Assembly: GCA_948496895.1 (NCBI GenBank)
Contig: CAOOJO010000071.1
Span: 1 to 9,438 of the forward strand
Source of the DNA: an uncultured Acetatifactor sp.
Lineage (GTDB): Bacteria; Bacillota; Clostridia; Lachnospirales; Lachnospiraceae
DNA: 9,438 nt
Direction of reading: 5' to 3'
This document shows positions 5,766-9,438 of the stretch, in pieces. Made by a program: the position numbers and the translations under genes. The stretch's first letter is position 1. Each line of letters opens with the position of its first letter. The notes beneath the pieces were generated by a model, which made no database searches, was not told the origin of the DNA, and was given only the letters and a program-made list of their open reading frames with translations.

Positions 5766-5794
5766 ATTATATAACATTGTGCGCACAAAAGCAA
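5766..5794 (-). promoter_or_regulatory. Toxin-antitoxin promoter with palindromic operator
   Basis: On the minus strand, -35 TTGCTT (5794-5789), a 17-nt spacer and a perfect -10 TATAAT (5771-5766) lie about 43 nt before the antitoxin ATG. The perfect 12-bp palindrome TTGTGCGCACAA (5777-5788) fills most of the spacer and touches the -35, exactly where a RelB-type ribbon-helix-helix repressor would block RNA polymerase. Autoregulation is therefore likely (family knowledge plus position). Confidence 0.7.
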
Positions 5795-5916
5795 TGCTTT
5801 TTGCTGGGAATATTTGCCATAAAATTTGTGCCGCTTTTCTGATGAAAACTAACAGCCAGCTAACAGAGGGCTGGTAAAGTAAGAACCGTAATCAACAGGA
5901 AGAGGTGGGCGAGGGC

Positions 5917-6294
5917 ATGATGCTTCGAGGGAAGATGACCCCCTGCCAGAGCCGGGAGGCGCTGGTCACGGTAATGTCCTACCGCAATGGTATCATGGAT
6001 GGCTGTCTGCAGCATCCGCGGTTGGATCAAAAAGTGAATATCGAAAGCCTGTCGCAGCTGATTCTCATTCTGAACAGCCTGTTGGATTTGGAGGACTGCC
6101 CCGGATGCCCGCTGCCCCTCGTCAGGGGGGATGGAGGCGCCGGAACGCACATGGCAGCCTTCCGGATACAGATCCTCTTCCGGGAGCACTACACCTGGCA
6201 GGGCAGGCTGATATGGCAGGATGAAGACATAGAGACCGTATTCCACAGCAGCATTGAGCTGATGCAGCTGATTGATGAGATTCTGGGAGAATGA
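5917..6294 (+). CDS. Unrecognised 125-residue cytoplasmic protein, operon partner of the surface protein
   Basis: I cannot assign a function or a named family. The protein is small, with no signal peptide or membrane helix. Visible parts are an amphipathic leucine-rich helix LSQLILILNSLLDLED (45-60), a CPGCP turn at 61-65 that could bind metal or form a disulfide, a probable beta-hairpin FRIQILFREHYTWQGRLIWQ (82-101), and a final helix IELMQLIDEILGE. The hairpin-plus-helix ending (YTWQGxLxW, then FxSSIELMxLIDE) reminds me of small clostridial proteins often left as hypothetical; that is recollection only. ATG 5917 is chosen because GAGGTG stands 9 nt upstream; a GTG at 5905 in frame would add four residues. 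Only 17 nt separate its stop from the next start, so it is almost certainly cotranscribed with the large exported protein and may regulate it or assist its export. Confidence 0.7.
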   Translation: MMLRGKMTPCQSREALVTVMSYRNGIMDGCLQHPRLDQKVNIESLSQLILILNSLLDLEDCPGCPLPLVRGDGGAGTHMAAFRIQILFREHYTWQGRLIWQDEDIETVFHSSIELMQLIDEILGE

Positions 6295-6311
6295 AAAGGA
6301 GGACGAAGCAT

Positions 6312-9300
6312 ATGAAACTCCATGTAGACAAGAAGAAAAGAGGAGCCATCCGGAAGTATCTGAGCATCCTGCTGGTGGTATGCATAGTGCTCTCCAACGG
6401 GTCTACGTATGCGGCAGCCAGCGCTGGCGGGGAAGACGGGCATCAGCATGACGACGGATGCTACACGAGGCAGCCTGTCGGCGAGCTGGCGCATGGGGAC
6501 GACTGCTACCAGGAGCGGCTGGTGTGCGGAAATGATGGAAGCGACGGCCATGCCCACGACGGAAATTGCTATGGAGAGGTCTCGATGGCCGGCTGCGGGA
6601 TGGAGGAGCATAATGAGAGCTGCTACAAAAAGGTGCTGGCCTGTGGATATGGAGACGGGGCATATGATGTAGCTGCGTTCTCCGAGACAGAGGGTGTGCA
6701 GGAGGCAGTGGATTCGGAGGAGAATGGTTCGGACGGCGCGACCACAGAGGTCACATCCGAGGCGATAGATGGTCAGGAACCTGCGGAGACAGAGGATAAT
6801 GATGGGGCTGGAGACATGGATGAGCCGGAAGAGGAGCCTGTGGAAGAGCCTGCTGATTCCGAGGTTGCGGAACCGGAGGAGACAGGAGCACCGGAGGAGA
6901 GCACCGGGCCGGTCCAGCCTGAGGAGACAGGAGCGCTGGAGGAGGGCACAGAGCCAGTCCAGACTGAGACCACAGAGAAGCCCGAAGATATAGCCGATTC
7001 TGAGCAGACAGCTTCCCCGACTCCCGACGAGAGCGGGGAAGCTTTGGAGCCTTCCACAGAGAATCCGGAAGAACAGCCTATTGTGTTCGATGAGGATGAA
7101 TGGAAGCTGACCTGTGACGAGGCGCATGAACATATTGAGGCTTGCTATCAGCCACTGCTTTGCGGACTGAAAGCGCATGCACATACCGAAGAATGCTATG
7201 ACGGGGAGCAGAACCTGATTTGCGGGATGGAAGAGCATGAGCATAGTGATATATGTCTGCTGTCCCTGGAGAATCAGCAGAAGATAAGGGAGTTGAATGA
7301 GCTGATTGCGGCGCTGCCAGGCCAGGAGGAGATTCTGGAGCAGATACAGATTTACGAGGGACTGGAAGAGGCGGGAGGCGCAGAAGGGACGCCGGACGAA
7401 GAGGCTTATGCCGCGTACATGATGGCGCTGATGGCACAGGTGCAGGAAGCGTATGAGGCCTATATGGCGCTGGACGAGGAACTGAAGGAATATGTGGAAG
7501 GCGCGGAGTATCTGCTTGCGCTGAGCGGCATACTCAGCGGAGTGACGCTGGAGGAGCAGGAGCAGGTATGGAACCCTATGGAGCCGGATGAAGCCTATAT
7601 AAATGAAATCAAGATTACCAGCATCAAGACAGGCTCGGCGCCGTTTGACAAAACGGAAGGCCAGGGGAATGATACCACGGCGGATGACATGATCGTCCGC
7701 ACCTTTGATACGGTCACTTATAATTTCTCGGCGAACATGAAATCCTGGAACGCCTCCAAAAGCTACAGCGAGGCTCGGGTCAAGCTGGAATTCGTTCTTC
7801 CGTTGACGGAAAAAGAGGCGGTATTCGACCAGACGGCCATGGCCTGGATGGATCAGACCGAAGGGTACAAACCCGTGCTTACGAAAGAGACGCGTACAAT
7901 CAATGGCGTAGAGAGGGAGTGCCAGGTACTGACCTGCTACAAATGGCTGCTTCCCTCCACCGGCAATCAGTCGGTTGTCCCCGGCGATTTCGGCGAGAAT
8001 GTGACCATCAATGTCCTGGCGATGAAAAACGACGAGGAATTCTCTCCCATCATCAGCGCGGCCATGGATGGAGGCGCATGGGACGGACCGTGTGACAAGG
8101 AAGGACATAAGATTGACGGCCAGCCTGCTGTGGAGAAAAAGACCGTCACTGCGGATCCGGTAAAGGTAACGGCCGCTCCCAGGTATAACATCCACATAGA
8201 GGAAAGCGCTTCCTACAAAGACGACTTTTATTTCCAGGGCGATGAAGCCTGGATGAATCAGTACGGGAATGTGGCTGCCAATACGGATATTTCCGGGTCT
8301 GTCCCCGGCCGCATCATGAAGCTGGGCATTACGCTTCAGCTTTACAATGACAATGAGGCCAAGGGGCTGAAAGGCATCGAGCTGCCTACGGGGGATATTA
8401 CCTTTGATCTGGAGGTATCCTCCAGATATACAATCAATACACCGGCACCGGGCACTGGTTATAAGCAAGAAGATGAGATTGACACCAGTAACGAGTATCG
8501 GCCCCTTCTGTGGAGCTATGGTCAGAACTGGTGGAGAGAATTCGGAGCACAGAATACGGATGGCCGTGTGCTTTACGATTCACTGGCCTGTGCTCCGCAT
8601 GCACCGTACAGTGCATGGTCCTCTCATGATGATGATACCAACTGCTGTTACCAAAGCGGAACATGGAATGCGGTACAGGACAGAGGAACAGGGACAATCC
8701 ATATAACGGTCAGCGGCTACGAAATCAATCCGGATCAGATGCCAATCATCAACGGTGACAAATCCAGTGGAAGCTATGGCAAGAATGTAGGCTGCTTCTC
8801 CTCAGGAGCCATCTGGATTGTCCAGCCCTTTAATACCATAACCGGTGAAAGTCATGGTATGGAACCGAATTTTGATGTGGTAAACACCTATGGACAGGGT
8901 GCTTTTGCCACAACGGTGAAAGACGTGAATCTGAGAGCCACTACCTTAAGCGGAGATACGGTGGAGCAGGGAGTAAACGGCTTTGCGCAGATGGTTACGG
9001 AGGATGATGATAAAACCCGTACCCTGGAGCTGACCCTTCCCGGCCTCCTGCAGAACAGAGTCCGCTACGCCTCCGCCACAGAGCCAAGAAGTAAAGGCTC
9101 CGGAGTGGATGATAACCGGGACGGCAGCGACTATGCCGCGGTAGGGGCGGATTTGTATCTGATGAGCGGTTTCTCCTATAACGCAAACAGAGAGGAGGAC
9201 AATCAGCTTTATCTGGGAACGAACCTGACCAAATTTTATGGAAGCGCCATAGAGCTGGACGATGATGACTGGTTTACTGACTTCAGTGGGGGCGCAAGCC

Positions 9301-9438
9301 TTAACGGACAATGGGAGGGTGACGGCGTAAAAAATTATATACGAATCCGCTATGCCACAAAACCGGACGGAAAGGACTGGACGAGTGACGATGAGCTTAA
9401 GACTACCTATGAAGAAGACCTTGTATTTTATGAAAAGC
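6312..9438 (+). CDS. Large exported, probably surface-anchored protein with His/Cys repeats (3' truncated by window)
   Basis: An open frame of 1042 codons without a stop runs past the window end. ATG 6312 has AGGAGG at 9-nt spacing. Residues 1-36 are a signal peptide (KKKRGAIRKY, hydrophobic YLSILLVVCIVLS, then a probable cut after TYAAA). Residues 44-115 and 268-315 hold seven His/Cys units of the type HxHxxxCY (HQHDDGCY, HAHDGNCY, HEHIEACY, HAHTEECY and variants), interleaved with CG knuckles (LVCGN, AGCGMEEH, LLCGLKAH, LICGMEEH). Between them is an acidic Pro/Glu/Thr linker (about 122-262). Residues 316-410 are helical and Glu-rich; from about 430 on it is beta-rich. The stretch at 666-700 (KLGITLQLYNDNEAKGLKGI and following ITFDL) resembles uncharacterised clostridial surface proteins I recall. 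Metal binding or disulfides at the His/Cys units are inference. No LPxTG or other anchor is in view; it should lie downstream. Confidence 0.82.
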   Translation, partial: MKLHVDKKKRGAIRKYLSILLVVCIVLSNGSTYAAASAGGEDGHQHDDGCYTRQPVGELAHGDDCYQERLVCGNDGSDGHAHDGNCYGEVSMAGCGMEEHNESCYKKVLACGYGDGAYDVAAFSETEGVQEAVDSEENGSDGATTEVTSEAIDGQEPAETEDNDGAGDMDEPEEEPVEEPADSEVAEPEETGAPEESTGPVQPEETGALEEGTEPVQTETTEKPEDIADSEQTASPTPDESGEALEPSTENPEEQPIVFDEDEWKLTCDEAHEHIEACYQPLLCGLKAHAHTEECYDGEQNLICGMEEHEHSDICLLSLENQQKIRELNELIAALPGQEEILEQIQIYEGLEEAGGAEGTPDEEAYAAYMMALMAQVQEAYEAYMALDEELKEYVEGAEYLLALSGILSGVTLEEQEQVWNPMEPDEAYINEIKITSIKTGSAPFDKTEGQGNDTTADDMIVRTFDTVTYNFSANMKSWNASKSYSEARVKLEFVLPLTEKEAVFDQTAMAWMDQTEGYKPVLTKETRTINGVERECQVLTCYKWLLPSTGNQSVVPGDFGENVTINVLAMKNDEEFSPIISAAMDGGAWDGPCDKEGHKIDGQPAVEKKTVTADPVKVTAAPRYNIHIEESASYKDDFYFQGDEAWMNQYGNVAANTDISGSVPGRIMKLGITLQLYNDNEAKGLKGIELPTGDITFDLEVSSRYTINTPAPGTGYKQEDEIDTSNEYRPLLWSYGQNWWREFGAQNTDGRVLYDSLACAPHAPYSAWSSHDDDTNCCYQSGTWNAVQDRGTGTIHITVSGYEINPDQMPIINGDKSSGSYGKNVGCFSSGAIWIVQPFNTITGESHGMEPNFDVVNTYGQGAFATTVKDVNLRATTLSGDTVEQGVNGFAQMVTEDDDKTRTLELTLPGLLQNRVRYASATEPRSKGSGVDDNRDGSDYAAVGADLYLMSGFSYNANREEDNQLYLGTNLTKFYGSAIELDDDDWFTDFSGGASLNGQWEGDGVKNYIRIRYATKPDGKDWTSDDELKTTYEEDLVFYEK
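6873..6962 (+). repeat. Two imperfect 45-bp tandem repeats in the acidic linker
   Basis: Two adjacent 15-codon units encode PEETGAPEESTGPVQ (6873-6917) and PEETGALEEGTEPVQ (6918-6962), identical at 12 of 15 residues. They lie in the Pro/Glu/Thr-rich spacer of the exported protein; such repeats often vary in number between strains, which would change how far the N-terminal module stands from the rest. Confidence 0.75.

Noticed and set aside
5801..5825. TTGCTG / TAAAAT as a promoter for the small-protein operon
   Set aside because: The spacing is 13 nt, too short; no convincing promoter was found between 5795 and 5916, which would fit a need for an activator but does not prove it.
6189..8468. 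759-codon open frame on the minus strand
   Set aside because: It lies antisense to the large exported protein, has no plausible start signal, and its translation is a Leu/Arg/His/Cys-rich string without domain features. The plus-strand frame has a signal peptide, motifs and an ideal AGGAGG; the antisense openness follows from codon bias.
1..9438. CRISPR arrays, tRNA or rRNA genes, insertion-sequence transposases
   Set aside because: No regularly spaced repeats, no cloverleaf-like sequence or rRNA segment, and no transposase motif were seen on either strand.

Overview
The window looks like a GC-rich member of the Firmicutes, most likely Lachnospiraceae/Clostridia. The clues are strong AGGAGG-type ribosome binding sites, a Tex transcription factor, a BTAD-type regulator, and a large exported protein with His/Cys repeats of a kind I associate with gut clostridial surface proteins. 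The taxonomy is inference from style and gene content, not from a marker gene.

Layout: (1) 3-206 is the C-terminal S1 domain of Tex, followed by a strong intrinsic terminator (207-250). (2) 256-2838 is an accessory block bounded by two copies of a 31-bp palindromic element in opposite orientation. Inside it, a complete tyrosine recombinase (minus strand, 439-1659) and a class I SAM-dependent methyltransferase (plus strand, 1841-2674) diverge from a short regulatory region. (3) 2918-5016 is a two-gene, translationally coupled unit. A protein with three Cys-rich CxCDCG...CGC repeats and a C-terminal AP2-like domain overlaps by ATGA a SARP/BTAD-type transcriptional activator whose C-terminus resembles a GGDEF fold that has lost its signature. 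A bidirectional terminator follows (5033-5075). (4) 5092-5794 is a minus-strand RelB/DinJ-RelE/ParE toxin-antitoxin operon that looks AT-richer than its neighbours, with a palindromic operator inside its promoter. (5) 5917-9438+ is a plus-strand pair: a 125-aa unrecognised small protein, then, 17 nt later, the first 1042 codons of a very large exported protein that runs off the window. That protein has a signal peptide, seven HxHxxxC(Y)-like motifs, a long acidic linker, a helical segment and a beta-rich region.

How the parts may work together (inference): the recombinase region 3' of tex is a typical insertion hot spot, and the block looks assembled from mobile pieces. The BTAD regulator is a plausible local activator of the small-protein/surface-protein operon, with the toxin-antitoxin module inserted between them or stabilising the island. 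The features I consider least explained are the paired inverted 31-bp palindromes around the recombinase-methyltransferase cassette, the AP2/Cys-repeat protein coupled to a BTAD-degenerate-GGDEF regulator, and the His/Cys repeats of the surface protein.
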